Shown: positions 1-12,100 of the stretch, in pieces | Position numbering within the stretch: the stretch's first letter is position 1 | How the letters are laid out: each line of letters begins with the position of its first letter | Origin: Daphnia pulex | Taxonomy: Eukaryota > Arthropoda > Branchiopoda > Diplostraca > Daphniidae | Assembly: GCF_021134715.1 (NCBI RefSeq) | Contig: NC_060027.1 | Span: 62,001 to 126,000 of the forward strand | Length of the DNA stretch: 64,000 nucleotides | Reading direction: 5' to 3' | Position numbers and translations under genes: made by a program | The notes under the pieces: model-generated | Told to the model about the DNA's origin: nothing | Seen by the model: the letters and a program-made list of their open reading frames with translations, nothing else | The model's database searches: none

Positions 1-330
1 CTTATGTAAACATTTTACCAATTAACCAGCATTTATCAAGCAGCAACTTGCAGCAACTCAGAAACAACAGCTGCCGTGAATGACTTGGACAATCAGAAGT
101 CGTTTTACAAGTACTACAACTAGGGAAAAAACTTATCAATTAATTGCCATGTAACAAAGACTAAGTACTTCACCAGTATTTTTGAAGCAGCAACTCAGAA
201 ACTCTAGCTGTTGTGTAGGCTATGACTTGCACAAGCGAAATCATTTTACAATCAATCCAACAGTAGGAAAACAAACATAAATTATTTGCAAGGTAGACTA
301 ACATTCAATGGAAAGGATAATTAATTACCT

Positions 331-831
331 TTACGAAGGAAAAATCTCATCATACAATTTTGGTGCCCCTCTCTTCTGGTCTGTATTTCCATCAAGGTCG
401 ACTCTAATACATGTCTTTGGAGGATTCACGAGGGAGTCTCTAAATATCTGAAAGAGAAATAATGATGAGACTGTATAAGTGGAAAATGACAATGAAATGA
501 TTTAATTTATTCAATTTCACCAAGCTTTTCTAACTTGACACCATTCACTCCTTCCCAAATGTAAGAAAGATCCCGGATTGCCTTTCTTCTTTCTTTTTCT
601 AACATAGGAAATAAATGTTAATATAAACTTTATGGAGATTACAAAATCTTTCAACTAATCTTATGTCTAATTTATACAAAACAAAAACACCACATGCAAA
701 CTGGATTCAATTTACCAGTAAAATTATGTTTGGGTGATGCCTCGTGGGGTCCACTTCTGAATCAGAATTTTCATGGCTTAATAAAAGTTCAGACAATGTG
801 TTAAATAAAATCTGCACTTCCAATTTGACAT
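331..831 (-). CDS. Possible C-terminal exons of an unrecognised minus-strand gene
   Basis: Three open, splice-bounded segments read on the minus strand. One runs from about 831 to 711 and starts MDVKLEVQILFNTLSELLLS, ending at a GTAAAT donor. A second lies around 595-515 and contains KAIRDLSYIWEG. The third, 447-331, follows a TTTCAG acceptor and encodes IFRDSLVNPP...DEIFPS before a TAA stop. Amino-acid composition looks protein-like and each piece has a plausible acceptor. The phase between the first two pieces is not settled: the second can join in phase only with an alternative acceptor or donor. I do not recognise the family. It could be a real small gene or chance open segments; transcript data would settle it. 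Confidence 0.3.
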
Positions 832-892
832 CCATTAAACTGTTTAACCCATGAGTTGCACAGCAAATGACATATTACCTGTCTGATTTTAC

Positions 893-1719
893 ATGAATGA
901 TAAATTGTTGTCATCAAAAACCTTCCCCTACATACGAAAATTAGCTCTGCTCCATGCTTTACTTCCCCTTTCCTGTCCCATGTTACTTATTCTTGCAGTC
1001 GTGCTTCTACTTCTTCTTGCAGCTGCAAGCTGCAAAATGCTTATTCCTTTTTGCAATCAGTTCCAAAATTATTCTGTAATGCAATAAGAACATGTTTAGA
1101 ATATATCCAAATTCTTTGGAACTTCACACGATTTCATTTTCAGTTCAACCCTTTGAGACAACAAAAAAATTTCTTCTTCGATCGAACGCCATGCTTGAAT
1201 CAGCAGTTAACTGTTAAGTGTTAGCAGACAGCAGACAGCTGCTGTTAGATGATAGTTCGCAATAGCAACAAAGCCATCTGACGGATGTCAGAAAAATTTT
1301 CAAAGATTAAACTATTCTTTTTGGCGCTGAAAAATTAAACCTACGCAAATCCCCTTGATGACAGTAATTCAACTAACGACACGAGATTAATTAATGCAAG
1401 TAATTATAAGTGTAAATTCTTGGTTGATTTTGTAGACGAAGAAGAATGAACAATCAATAATCACCATAAAGAAAATTCAATAACATTCCTGACATGTTTA
1501 ACTTAATAGTTCTGGAGTCTAGACTTCTAGATATTAGTAGAAAAAATTTACTGCTTATGGTCCCACTGGATTTCTTTATCTCCCTCAGCCGCCCCAAGCT
1601 TACCTTGAAATTAACCCAGCAATCTCTTCATCAGCCCCACGTGAAATCCGGTGAAACCTTGAATCGTTTGTTTAGTTTCACAGGTAAAAACCTTGAGATT
1701 GACCTTCTTTCTAATTTGT
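893..1719. other. Gene-poor interval left of the repeat block
   Basis: AT-rich sequence with only short open frames (64-81 codons) that lack recognisable domains or convincing splice sites. Nothing else can be supported here. The right edge is where similarity to the inverted right arm begins (compare about 1720-1790 with 14290-14350 reversed). Confidence 0.4.
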
Positions 1720-1856
1720 GGCCTTCATTTTCCATTTAAAAGGCTGGCCATCCAACATTTCTTCATCAGTCTACTTTCCGTAGCTGATCGAGAGAGTACA
1801 ACACATTCTCTTGGCCAACTATGTCGGTTGGGCCTTGTTCTTTTATATTCTTGTCG

Positions 1857-1908
1857 TGTAGTTGATCAAATGGAATCTTCAATTTACGATGCCATTTGAT
1901 CAACTACA
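1857..1908. repeat. Perfect 17-bp hairpin near the outer end of the left arm
   Basis: TGTAGTTGATCAAATGG at 1857-1873 pairs with its exact reverse complement at 1892-1908, leaving an 18-nt loop. Half of the same motif (GATCAACTACA) occurs at about 14200 at the far end of the right arm. It may mark an element terminus. Confidence 0.8.
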
Positions 1909-2386
1909 GCCTGGATATAAATGAATTTTTATACTGAACATGGTACAAACTCAATCTTTCTTTGATTGATATGGCGAAAGAGCAAAATGAGTATTTCATG
2001 GCAGGATGATATCCTTAAAAATTAATGAGTATTAGGAGGAATGCAATACCTCGATACAGAGGAAAACGAACATTTACATATGGTAACGCCGATCAGGTTT
2101 TAGGCGAATCATATGATTCAAGGGGACACAGGACCCAAACGTTAGTTTAACTGACGATATCTAAATCAAGAATACAGGAATCTTGTACTTCGCTAACAGC
2201 GAATAACTCGAGCACAGAAGCAAGATAGTGGTAGTAGACACCACAAAGCGTTTTCGTTTTTAAATTTGGGTACTTAAGGGAAAGGGTTTATTTAATTTTC
2301 GTTTGGTTGCAGCAAAATTAGTTTTTAAGCGCTGCATTCAAGACAGTAGGTTCTGTAAATGAAGAACGGCATTTTACTTTTTTTTA

Positions 2387-2721
2387 ACCCTCGGCGGTGT
2401 AGTATTTCGGAGCTTCAGTGTAGTAGCTGAAACGCCGTTTAATTGCGGCAAAAAATACCAACTGCACCATGTTATGATTTGGTGAAAAAAAAATGCTAAA
2501 ATTTTACGAAATTTCAACTTTGATTTTTCACAGAGCCTTCACAAATTCTAGTACGGGTACGGGGATAATACTCAAAAAACCTTATACGATTTTGTTAAAG
2601 GAAGCATACCAGTAGAGTGACGAAGAAAATTAGCAAAAAGAAACAACAGTGTGTTGTGATCGCCAGAAGAGTTTTTTTTACCCTTGGTGGTGTAGTATTT
2701 CGGAGCTTCAGTGTAGTAGCT
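2387..2721 (-). repeat. Two copies of the 42-bp interspersed motif (left arm)
   Basis: Copies at about 2387-2428 and 2680-2721 carry, on the minus strand, the unit beginning AGCTACTACACTGAAGCTCC and ending CACCACCAAGGGT, the first with small changes. Diverged or partial copies lie at 4009-4040 and near 4081. Sequence around the units is also shared (a stretch containing ACCATGTTATGATTTGGTGA), so the real unit is longer than 42 bp. Confidence 0.75.
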
Positions 2722-3943
2722 GAAACACCGTTTAATTACGGCAAAAAAATACCAACTGCACCATGTTATGATTTGGTGAAAGAGGCCTTAGTGCCATAGT
2801 ATCCTCAAAATCTTCAGTGGGAAAATGCTAAAATTTTACGAAATTTCAACTATGATTTTTCTGAAAACCTTTTCGAATTCAAATAACACGAGTACGAGTA
2901 AAATACTCAAAAACCTTGTACGACTTTCTTTAAAGAAAACAATTTGTACCAAGTTAACAAGCACCTTTTGTTCTTTAAGAAACAAGCCAGCGGAGCGACA
3001 AAGAAAAATAGCAAAAGAAACAACAGTGTGTTGTGATCTTGAAGAATATCACGAAGAGTAAGGGTTACTCTTAATTTAAATCAGTCTCGTCTCGTAATGT
3101 AAATCCAGACGAACAAAAGAAAATATGCCTTCGAACTACTTTGGCAGCGGTACAAGCCAATGGGGTTTTGATGGTGTTTGAGGAGTAAAAAATGGAACAT
3201 GTAGGCAAAAACTGGTCTTCATCAGTCGAAGATTAAACCCTTCGAAAATAGTTCTGCATTTTTTAAGCTTTCTTCTATTTGAAAGAATGTCTTAAAACGC
3301 GCATCAAGAGAGCCATAGGGCAATTTCAGGAAGACAACGCATGATGTGTACAAACGCACATCCAACACATTTAGGGTTTAAAATAAGTCAAGGGGAAACG
3401 GGACCACATAAAATTCTTCATTTGAAGAAGCCGACAGAGCGAAAAATTACATTGACAGTGCCGAATAGTATTGACGCGGTGAAAAATATCCAGAAGGAGA
3501 TCTCGTCATGGTTGAGATCAGGGAATCACGACCCATTTTATGCACTCAACAATGAATAATGATTCATTCTTGGGGTCATGCCCACCAAAAAAATCAGTCT
3601 CGTTGTCGTAATCTAAATCTAGATTAAAGAGGGAAAAAATGCTTCTGAATTACTCTGGCACAGATACAGCCAGAGGTATTCGCTTTGTGCGGGTAAAGAA
3701 AAATTTCAAAGGGGATTTTATGCTTCCGAATAAATTGGGCACAGAAGCAGGACAGTGGTAAATACCACAGGGGGTAAACCGGGGTAACGAAGTCTAAAAA
3801 TGTGAACGGACTTATTTGCCAAATATTTCAAACAACTTTTTCTAATCCTCAGAAAAAAAAGCGTGGTGTGAAGAACCAATTTGTTGTAAGATTTATCCCT
3901 TTCTACAAATGTGATTCTAGACGGCAAGCGATCTATCATGCAG

Positions 3944-4071
3944 GGTAACGATCGACTCATAAGTTCATCGTTACCTTTCATCATTTGATTTCTAGTGTTT
4001 CTTAAAAATAGTACTTCGGAGTCTCAGTGCAGTAGCTGAGGAGAGTGGTGTAGGTACGTCAGTTCGTACCT
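3944..4071. repeat. Two short hairpins conserved between both arms
   Basis: GGTAACGAT/ATCGTTACC pairs at 3944-3952 with 3967-3975. AGGTACG/CGTACCT pairs at 4052-4058 with 4065-4071. The same two hairpins are intact in the right arm at 12133-12163 and 12037-12056, although their loops have changed. Confidence 0.7.
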
Positions 4072-5383
4072 GCTAGTGAAGACCCTTGGTGGTGTGGAAA
4101 GTCATGCATCAATGAATCTGTCATGAGACTAATTTAATTTCATCGTCGAGCTTCAGAACACGCTGAGCACGAAGAAAACGAATTGCCCAAACATTATTCC
4201 TGACTAAAAATTAAACCCCCAGTCTCATTGCTTGCCCAATGCATTAACGAATTGATTGTACATTCGTGAGCATTCTATTATTCGAACAGAATTAGGAGTC
4301 ATTTTTTACTATGACTAATAGTCAAAAAGTAAGAATAGAGATAAAATTTGTCCTACCTTTAAGCCTGGGAAATACAGCTAGGCATCCACAAGTGCTTTGT
4401 CCGCAGAAAAGGTTAATCCACTAGAAGGGTTAGGTAAAAAGGGAGTCCTCGTGAATACATGGGCGTACACGGGGACATTAAAAAAAAGGGGGAATTGGGG
4501 ATAGGGGGGAATAATGAATCCTAAACTCGGCCGACTCTGGAAGGTTCTCCAATTAAACGGAAACCTTACTATCTAAATAAAAAATTTTAACAATGAGTTT
4601 AAAAATATTTTCAGTAACAATTAAAGCAAGGAATTGCTGGAAATAATTCAGTTGTAAACTAGGGATATAACCTTATTGCTGATAAACCGGAGAATACACT
4701 GATGCATTTATCCCAAATTCCCAATCATGCATCATTAAAAAATCTGTTAGGGCACATGCAGGTTAATAAAAGTATTGCAAATTATTACCCAAGCGATGAT
4801 ACTGTGACGGGACACAGGAGGTCATCAGTTAAATCATAAGCAAAACTTTGCTTAAATGATGGCTGGCTCAAGCTTCAAATCTGCACAAAGGAAAAGGTTT
4901 ACATAAACTGCAAACAAACTGCCATGCATTGACAGGGGTATAAAAAATGCTAGTCAGGAAATAACAATTCACAAACTTGAATAAAAGTTTAACTCGTCTT
5001 CTTTTCAATAAGCTCTCATAATCATTCCATTTTTTTTCCGAGTTACCTGCCAAACAGCATTGAGTGGAGAGCTGCGACCGCTGCGACATCAAATTTGACA
5101 CGACGATGACCACATTTAATTGTAATTTCATTTCCATGTAGGCCTATCCACGTCCAAAAAATTGATCGTTCCGTTTGTCTTTAATTCGTAATCTGTACTG
5201 TAATACTATTTCGATGATATATTCACAATAAAAATACCGCTTTACTAAACCTTAAAATACATTTTCAATTATTGAAACTATGTCCCAGTCTAATAATTTA
5301 ACTTTCTAATACATGTTCAAAATGCAAATCAGCTCAATAGAGAATATATTGCAGTTCTGTGTAGTGGGTCATAAAAAAGAAAT

Positions 5384-8300
5384 TTAGAAAACGTAGCTTA
5401 GGACATTCAAAAACATACAGCCAATGGCGTACAATACCGCACAAATGATAACTATAAAGATAACGAGTTTAATTAACGAAAAGAAAAGGTTTGGCTTAAC
5501 TTTCTTCTTGTCTAGAGGAGCATCAAGGTAGAGGGGCGAAATAAACGTGGCCAGCCAAGGGCTATTCTCCTCTAAAGGAAGATGGTTTTTCTGCCAAGTG
5601 GTGGGCTTGATTTTGGTCGAATTGCTTCTCAAAACAAATCGCAACAGCTTCAACAATTCCATACTATCCGCTTTAATTGTCAATTTCTCATCAGATTCCC
5701 ACGAGGGGAAAACTCGAAAGAAATCGTTTTTAACACAGAGTTCCTTAGTATTCTCTTCCGTTTTCTTGGCTTCAAAGAATTTACTGCTGTCAAATGCTGA
5801 CACCAACAACATCGGACTGCCTTGTGGTGAGGTGAGAACGGGGTGATGAATTTTGAGGTACCAGTCGGAATGCACTTCTGTTGAGCCATCCAGGAGAATG
5901 TGGACGTAACTGATCCTGGGCGGCTTGTCACCAACGAAATTTTGAAATAAAATTTTGATTATGTCACGGACTGCATTCAAATCAGATTTCTCCATCTTGG
6001 AAGGTTTCGGTAGTTGATGCAAATTAAACTGGCAAGCAACATGGACGGCCAAGCAGGAAGCAGATAACGACGGAATGCCGATCGAACGTTTTTGTCGACT
6101 AACTCGCGCTTTTGTTTCTTCCCAAGGCTGCAATTGGTCAGGATTCCATTTAGTTTCCTCCACTTCAAATTCCTGTGGCCACGGTTCCAGTAAAGCCTTC
6201 TTCAACACTACACTGATCAAGCGAGCTTCCGTGTGGAGAGCGACGATCTCCTTGACAAGGATCGGATAGGGAAATGACAGGGTTAAAGGTTCGATGTTGC
6301 TTGGTTGATCCGGTGTAATGATGATGTCATGAGCAGACGCGTAACACTTTCTTTGATTGGCCGAAACATTCACACCTAAAAACATAAGAAGAAAGAATTA
6401 GACACAATAATGATTCATTGACAATTTTAAAATTATAGCAAACTCACCCGATACAGTATCACCACAGGGAATACTTATTTTCAGCTGGTAGTCATTCACG
6501 GATTCGGTGCAACTGAAGACTACCATTTGAAGTTGGCCGGGAGGATCGAATGGAGGTTTCTCGGGTCGTCTGGATGAAAACGGATGCGGTTGACGAAATT
6601 TTGCTGATCGCATGGATCTAAGAGGTTTGAAGACGTAAGAGGCCGTTCCATCTACGAGGTTCATCAGTAATGCAAGGTGAGTATTTTCAAGGCCGTGGTC
6701 AGCAACCAACAGGAAGGAAACGATAATTATTTCACTTCCATCAGGAACTTTCTTCGTTTCGATTTTGAAGTTGTCAATTATATGGATTCCTGGGCCAGAG
6801 ACAACCACCTTCCCTTTGCAAATGGATTCATGCAATGTGGCACACGGAACAAGAACTAAACGGAGCGTTGCTGTCTCATCGAGAGTATTGTGTAAGCAGG
6901 TTTGAATTTTGGCTGTTAGATTCAGAATCGGTTGACCTTTCTTCCAAGCTCTTGCTGTTCGTTTTGTCAGGTCAAACAAATTGCTGCTCCAACCGCCACA
7001 TTTACGTTCATCGTTCATCCAGCAGTCTCCTCCACCGACGCGATTAATCAAAGAATTCACTACGTAGTCAAATGTTAGAGGGGTGTAGCATAACATTCCA
7101 CATTCATCAGTCCCGTCCAATTTACGTGGAAATGAAATATCAAAGCATCTTTCTGCTAGTTGATTCAAAAAGCGATCCATTTCCAGCGAGGAAGTCGGTG
7201 TAGAGTTCTTAAACGGAGGGACCTTTTTCCAGGAAAGATGAACCGGAAGAGCAATTTTACACCGCAGATTGACGAGTGCGGAAGCTCCTAATTCGACGCG
7301 ATCGACCAGTCGCAATCCATAGATGGTAGGGATCATGCTCAATGGGGCAAAAAGGGCTTTTTCGACGTATTCTTCGACAGAAGATGACAAGTTTGACCAG
7401 TTCAAGGTTTCAGTGAATAACATTGCTCGAGGGTCTTCTGCCAATCTTTCACTGCATGCGTTGATAACGTTGACTAGACCCAGTTGATCGCCGAGATTGG
7501 AACAGTGAATGATGTCAAACTTGTTTGGGTTGGAGTAGCAGAATTCCAGGGCGTCCTTCAGGTTAAATACGACGTTGATGTCTTGCAAACGAGTCCGGTA
7601 AGAACATACAAGGTTCTTGAGTATTTTCTGACACGACCGAATTAAAATCCAAGTTCTGGACGACGACAGTTCTTCTTTATCAAGTGGAAGGTAGCTGTTG
7701 AAGGGACTGTGAAAGACTTGCCAACTCTGGTCTGTTGGGTTGAGCATTGTTGGATTGACGCACACGTCGTAGGTTTCTTTTACTCTGCAATTTCCGTTTT
7801 CAAAATGTAGCCAAATTTCGTCTCGTATCTTCTGTCTCGATTGATCCGTCAATTCTTCAATTCCGATATGATTTTCCACTTCTTCAACGAGTCCATTTAA
7901 TGCTGCAGTAAAAGAATCGCCATTTAGCGATGTAATTTCCTTAACAAAATCATCAGGGAACCTAATGCACCATCCTACCCACATGAATAGAATCCTTGAA
8001 TACAAATAAAAATGTTACATCATTATATCTCTAAAAACCCAACAATTTCATGGAATGTGTTGTACCTTTTAAGTAGCATATTTGAAAATAAAGTTGTGGA
8101 TTCAAAGTGGTTTTCTGAAATGGATTTACGCCATGCTGACCAAATTTTTTTCACACTTTGAAGATGGCTGCCTTCAGGAATGATGACATTTTGTGGTAAC
8201 TTTTCATTCACCAAATCCTTTAGGACACCCAAAAACCTCTTCCGTGTAATTTCTGGCCAGGTAGCATTGTACCAAATGTCCCACAAGAAATTCAAATCTT

Positions 8301-8718
8301 CATCTTTTTCAGGGTTGAAATCACGTGCTGATATGATTTTCAGCATCACGATATTACGAGCCACAATTGATGGATTCATGTCATTTAAATGGATTTGAAA
8401 CTGCTGGATATTCTCAGCAGTTGATGCAAGAAGAGTGTCCATTAGGTCACCACATCCCAGAAAGAGAATCTGAAACAAGAAATGAAAAAGTACACATCAA
8501 GATTTATCGAGATTAGGTTAGGGAGGGAACAGCCAATCGGTAGAATCACTGCGAGAGTAAAATTTATATGCACAACCAATTACCTTTACTGAGTATATGT
8601 TAGAGTCGCCAGACCCACAACTATAATCTTTCACTACATTTCGAACTCGATTGCTACGAAATGGATAATAATAGGCCAGCTTTTCCAGAACAAATCGTCG
8701 TGAAGGAGATATCAACAT
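5384..8718 (-). CDS. DUF4470-type protein with C-terminal membrane segment
   Basis: Four exons: 8718-8584, 8469-8066, 7994-6448 and 6375-5384, all GT-AG and phase-consistent, giving 1025 residues. The N-terminal region reads YPFRSNRVRNVVKDYSCGSG and then ILFLGCGDLMDTLLAS (about residues 46-61), the glycine-rich signature I associate with the DUF4470 domain found in animal proteins that often also carry MYND zinc fingers. I see no MYND-type Cys/His cluster here. A middle region with FDIIHCSNLGDQLGLVNVIN resembles the conserved core of the same family. The last 40 or so residues hold a strongly hydrophobic stretch (LVIFIVIICAVLYAIGC), suggesting a tail anchor. Molecular function is unknown. The gene sits alone between the two arms of a large inverted repeat and looks intact, with no stops or frameshifts. 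Confidence 0.78.
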
Positions 8719-9336
8719 TTTGCTACAAATATCAAGGATACAATGGCATTACAATTTGATATTCACACAACTTAAATTTTTTACTTGCTTGATGACGAAA
8801 TGTGATGGAGAGCAAGTAAAATTTCATTAATTTTAATTACAACTCGTGTGAAACCCAGCAGGCAGTCCGCGCCAACAACTAAATTGTCTCGGCTGTTGGT
8901 ATATTTGTCTGCTAGACGTGAATCCAATTATCTTTGTCAATCAGCTGACTTCTGGCGGATCAAACCGGAAACTATTTTTTTTTTTCAAAATCACAATAAA
9001 ATAAATGCAGCATAATTTGATTTAAATTTTTCGTTTATTCATTTCTCATAGAATCGTGATAATTAAAACGTTGCATTCAAATTTTAAGTTAACAAAGGGA
9101 TAAAACGTTAAGAGCTGTCTTCTTTTCCCACCCTCTTCATTAAGAATTACCGTTAACCATCTTTATGCGGCTTTACCACAAAAGACTGGATTATCTCACT
9201 ACTCGGATGTTTGCTAATAAAACAAAGTCGACATGACGATGTTTACAATTTTGAAAGGCCTGAACCCGAATCTTTTCGAGTAAATCAAACATTGTCAATA
9301 TATAACAATATATAAAAGATTGCCTTTTATATCAAT
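8719..9336. other. Upstream region of the DUF4470-type gene
   Basis: AT-rich sequence with no supported gene. It presumably includes the promoter and 5' leader of the minus-strand gene starting at 8718, but I see no clear TATA box at a convincing distance. The inverted-repeat right arm begins just beyond it. Confidence 0.4.
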
Positions 9337-9389
9337 ATATAAAAGATTTTTGGGGGGGTTGGTTCAACCCCCCCAAAAATCTTTTATAT
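9337..9389. repeat. Perfect 25-bp hairpin with 3-nt loop
   Basis: Positions 9337-9361 and 9365-9389 are exact reverse complements, separated by GTT. The stem contains a run of seven G opposite seven C next to an AT-rich outer part (ATATAAAAGATTTTT). It abuts the inner end of the right inverted-repeat arm (homology to the left arm starts at about 9393). Such a hairpin is extrusion-prone and could be an element terminus or a rearrangement scar. Confidence 0.9.
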
Positions 9390-9471
9390 CCAAAATTGGA
9401 GAACCTTCCGGAGTCGGCCGAGTTTAGGATTAATTATTCCCCTTTTTACCCGAATTCCCGTTTCTTTAAAT

Positions 9472-9503
9472 GTCCTCGTGTACGCCCATGTACTCACGAG
9501 GAC
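9472..9503. repeat. Conserved GTCCTCGTG/CACGAGGAC stem-loop
   Basis: A 9-bp perfect stem pairs 9472-9480 with 9495-9503. The inverted partner in the left arm (about 4446-4477) has one wobble-type change. A third copy of the same element at 21095-21138 keeps a perfect stem while its loop has grown. The stem is therefore better kept than the loop. Confidence 0.7.
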
Positions 9504-10546
9504 TCCCTTGTTACCTTTCCCCCCTCGTAGATTAACCTTTTCTTTCTGCGGACAGAGCACTTGTGGATGCCTAGCTGTATTTCCCAGGCTTAAAGGTAGG
9601 ACAAATTTTATCTCTATTCTTACTTTTCGACCGGCGAAGTCCAGTCTTTACTGCCATGTTCCATTTTTCTCTTAAAAAACCATCAACATGCTGGTTTGGT
9701 CTCATTTTAACAACCTTTGCATCGCTGCAAAAGTAGTTCGAAGGAATATTTTTTTTTTTTAAATCTAGATTTAGATTACGACAACACCACAAACTGATAC
9801 TTCTCGGCACTGTACGTATTTTTTCGACTCTTTTGGTTTCTTCAAATGAAGAATATTGTGTGGTCCCGTTTCCCCTTGACTTATTTTAAACCCCAAATGT
9901 GTTGGATGTGTGTTTGTACACATCATGCGTTGTCTTCCTGAAATTGCCCCATGGCTCTCTTGATGCGTGTTTTAAGACATTCTTTCAAATAGAAGAAAGC
10001 TTAAAAAATGCAGAACTATTTTCGAAGGGTTTAATCTTCGACTGATGAAGACCAGTTTTTGCCTACATGTTCCATTTTTTACTCCTCAAACACCATCAAA
10101 ACCCCATTGGCTTGCATCGCTGCCAAAGTAGTTCGAAGGCATATTTTCTTTTGTTCGTCTGGGTTTACATTAACGAGACGAGACTGATTTTCACTAAGAG
10201 GAACCCTTATCCTTCGTGATATTCTACAAGATCACAACACACTGTTGTTTCTTTTGCTATTTTTCTTTGTCGCTCCGCTGGCTTGTTTCTTTAAGAACAA
10301 AAGGTGCTTGTTAACTTGGTACAAATTGTTTTCTTTAAAGAAAGTCGTACAAGGTTTTTGAGTATTTTACTCGTACTCGTACTATTTGAATTCGAAAAGG
10401 TTTTCAGAAAAATCAAAGTTGAAATTTCGTAAAATTTTAGCATTTCTGCACTGAAGATTTTGAGGATACTATGGCACTCAGGCCTCTTTCACCAAATCAT
10501 AACATGGTGCAGTTGGTATTTTTTTCCCGCAATTAAACGGCGTTTC

Positions 10547-12100
10547 AGCTACTACACTGAAGCTCCGAAATACTACACCACCAAGGGTAAAAAAATGCCG
10601 TTCTTCATTTACAGAACGCTTAGCTCGCGACTGTCTTGCGTCACACTCCCAAAATACCTCCAAAGAATAAAACCAACCCTCCCACCCTTAACATTAATGA
10701 ATTTATTTAAAGAAGATTTCCCCTAGTATCCGTACACGAATTTGTGAATGCTTTCTGAAAAATCAAAGTTGAAATTTCGTAAAATTTTAGCATTTTTTTT
10801 CACCAAATCATAACATGGTGCAGTTGGTATTTTTTGCCGCAATCAAACGGCGTTTCAGCTACTACACTGAAGCTCCGAAATACTACACCACCAAGGGTAA
10901 AAAAAAAAGTAAAATGCCGTTCTTCATTTACAGAACCTACTGTCTTGAATACAGCGTTAATAAACTAATTTGCTGCAACCAAACGAAAATTAAATAAACC
11001 CTTTCCCTTAAGTACCCAAATTTAAAAACGAAAACGCTTTGTGGTGTCTACTACCACTATCTTGCTTCTGTGCTCGAGTTATTCGCTGTTAGCGAAGTAC
11101 AAGATTCCTGTATTCTTGATTTAGATATCGTCAGTTAAACTGACGTTTGGGTCCTGTGTCCCCTTGAATCATATGATTCGCCTAAAACCTGATCGGCGTT
11201 ACCATATGTAAATGTTCGTTTTCCTCTGTATCGAGGTATTGCATTCCTCCTAATACTCATTAATTTTTAAGGATACCATCCTGCCATGAAATACTCATTT
11301 TTTTCTGTCGCAGTATCTAAGAAAGATCGAGACTGTACCTGGTGGTTCAGTCTCGATCTGTCTTATGACACTACAATTATTTTCCCACCCGTAATCCCCA
11401 ACAAATTCCCAAATTATTTATTTTCCCCTGATTTACCCATTAGTCATAAATTAATTCCCTGGCTGGATCAGCTACATGGTGAAAAGAATACCCTTCTGGA
11501 TATTCTTCAAGACCTACTTTCTTTAAACAAAGTCGATATGGCGATGTTTACATTTTTCTGGTGCTCTTTTAAGTGAGAAACACTTAATTGACTCTATATA
11601 CAGAGTCTACCGTTAACCACATAATGTTCTGTCCTTGAAAAGATTCAGTGCTACTACACTGAAGCTCCAAAATACTACACCACCAAGGGTCTTTCAAAGA
11701 ACGAAGCGCCGTTCTTTATTTACAGAACGCCTATTTTTAGTTTAACTAGATCCAGCATAAACTCCCAGGCTTTGAAATGGCTATCAAAGCCTTGAATAAA
11801 GTGATAACATTTTTGAGAAACCCACCCACTAGCCCTCCTCTAATAAACGTATAAGTAAGAAAAATTTGGAGTTTTCTTCAGCTACTACACTAAAGCTCCG
11901 AAATACTATGGCACTAAGGCCTCTCGTTCACCAAATCATAACATGGTGCAGTTGGAATTTTTTGGCCGCAATTAAACGGCTTTCAGCTACTACACTGAAG
12001 CTCCGAAATACTACACCACCAAGGGTCTTCACTGGCAGGTACGAACTGACGTACCTACACCACTCTCCTCAGCTACTGCACTGAGACTCCGAAGTACTAT
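10547..12100 (+). repeat. Interspersed 42-bp motif, about six copies in the right arm
   Basis: Near-identical copies lie at 10547-10588, 10857-10898, about 11649-11690 and 11985-12026, with diverged ones at 11880-11919 and 12071-12100. The unit starts AGCTACTACACTGAAGCTCC and continues through GAAATACTACACCACCAAGGGT. Inside it TTCAG/CTGAA can pair as a small hairpin. Spacing is irregular (about 90-750 bp), so this is not a simple tandem satellite. Confidence 0.8.
11129..11359. repeat. Cluster of three perfect hairpins/palindromes
   Basis: CGTCAGTTAAACTGACG (11129-11145) is an 8-bp stem around one base. GAATCATATGATTC (11166-11179) is a 14-bp perfect palindrome, also intact in the left arm at 2106-2119. 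A 12-bp stem, AGATCGAGACTG, pairs 11324-11335 with 11348-11359. Confidence 0.75.

Larger units (their letters stand above)
1720..4560. repeat. Left arm of a large imperfect inverted repeat
   Basis: Long blocks of this segment reappear in reverse complement between 9390 and 14350. Pairings seen by eye include 1720-1910 with 14190-14350, 2030-3440 with 9830-11280, 3440-4110 with 12000-12640, and 4321-4560 with 9390-9600. Identity is high but not perfect, with small indels. The order of blocks differs between arms, so this is a patchwork rather than one clean palindrome. Open frames inside (for example an 88-codon one at 3718-3984, minus) are conserved only as DNA between arms and resemble no transposase or reverse transcriptase. 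It is probably a non-autonomous mobile-element family or nested insertions; the class cannot be named from the sequence. Confidence 0.75.

Noticed and set aside
3718..3984. 88-codon frame repeated as an 80-codon frame at 12147-12389
   Set aside because: Both are the same repeat DNA in the two arms. Similarity follows the whole arm, not this frame, and the product resembles no known transposon protein.
2387..12100. Possible CRISPR-like array of the 42-bp motif
   Set aside because: Eukaryotic context, copies in both orientations, irregular spacing of about 90-750 bp, and no adjacent cas-type genes.
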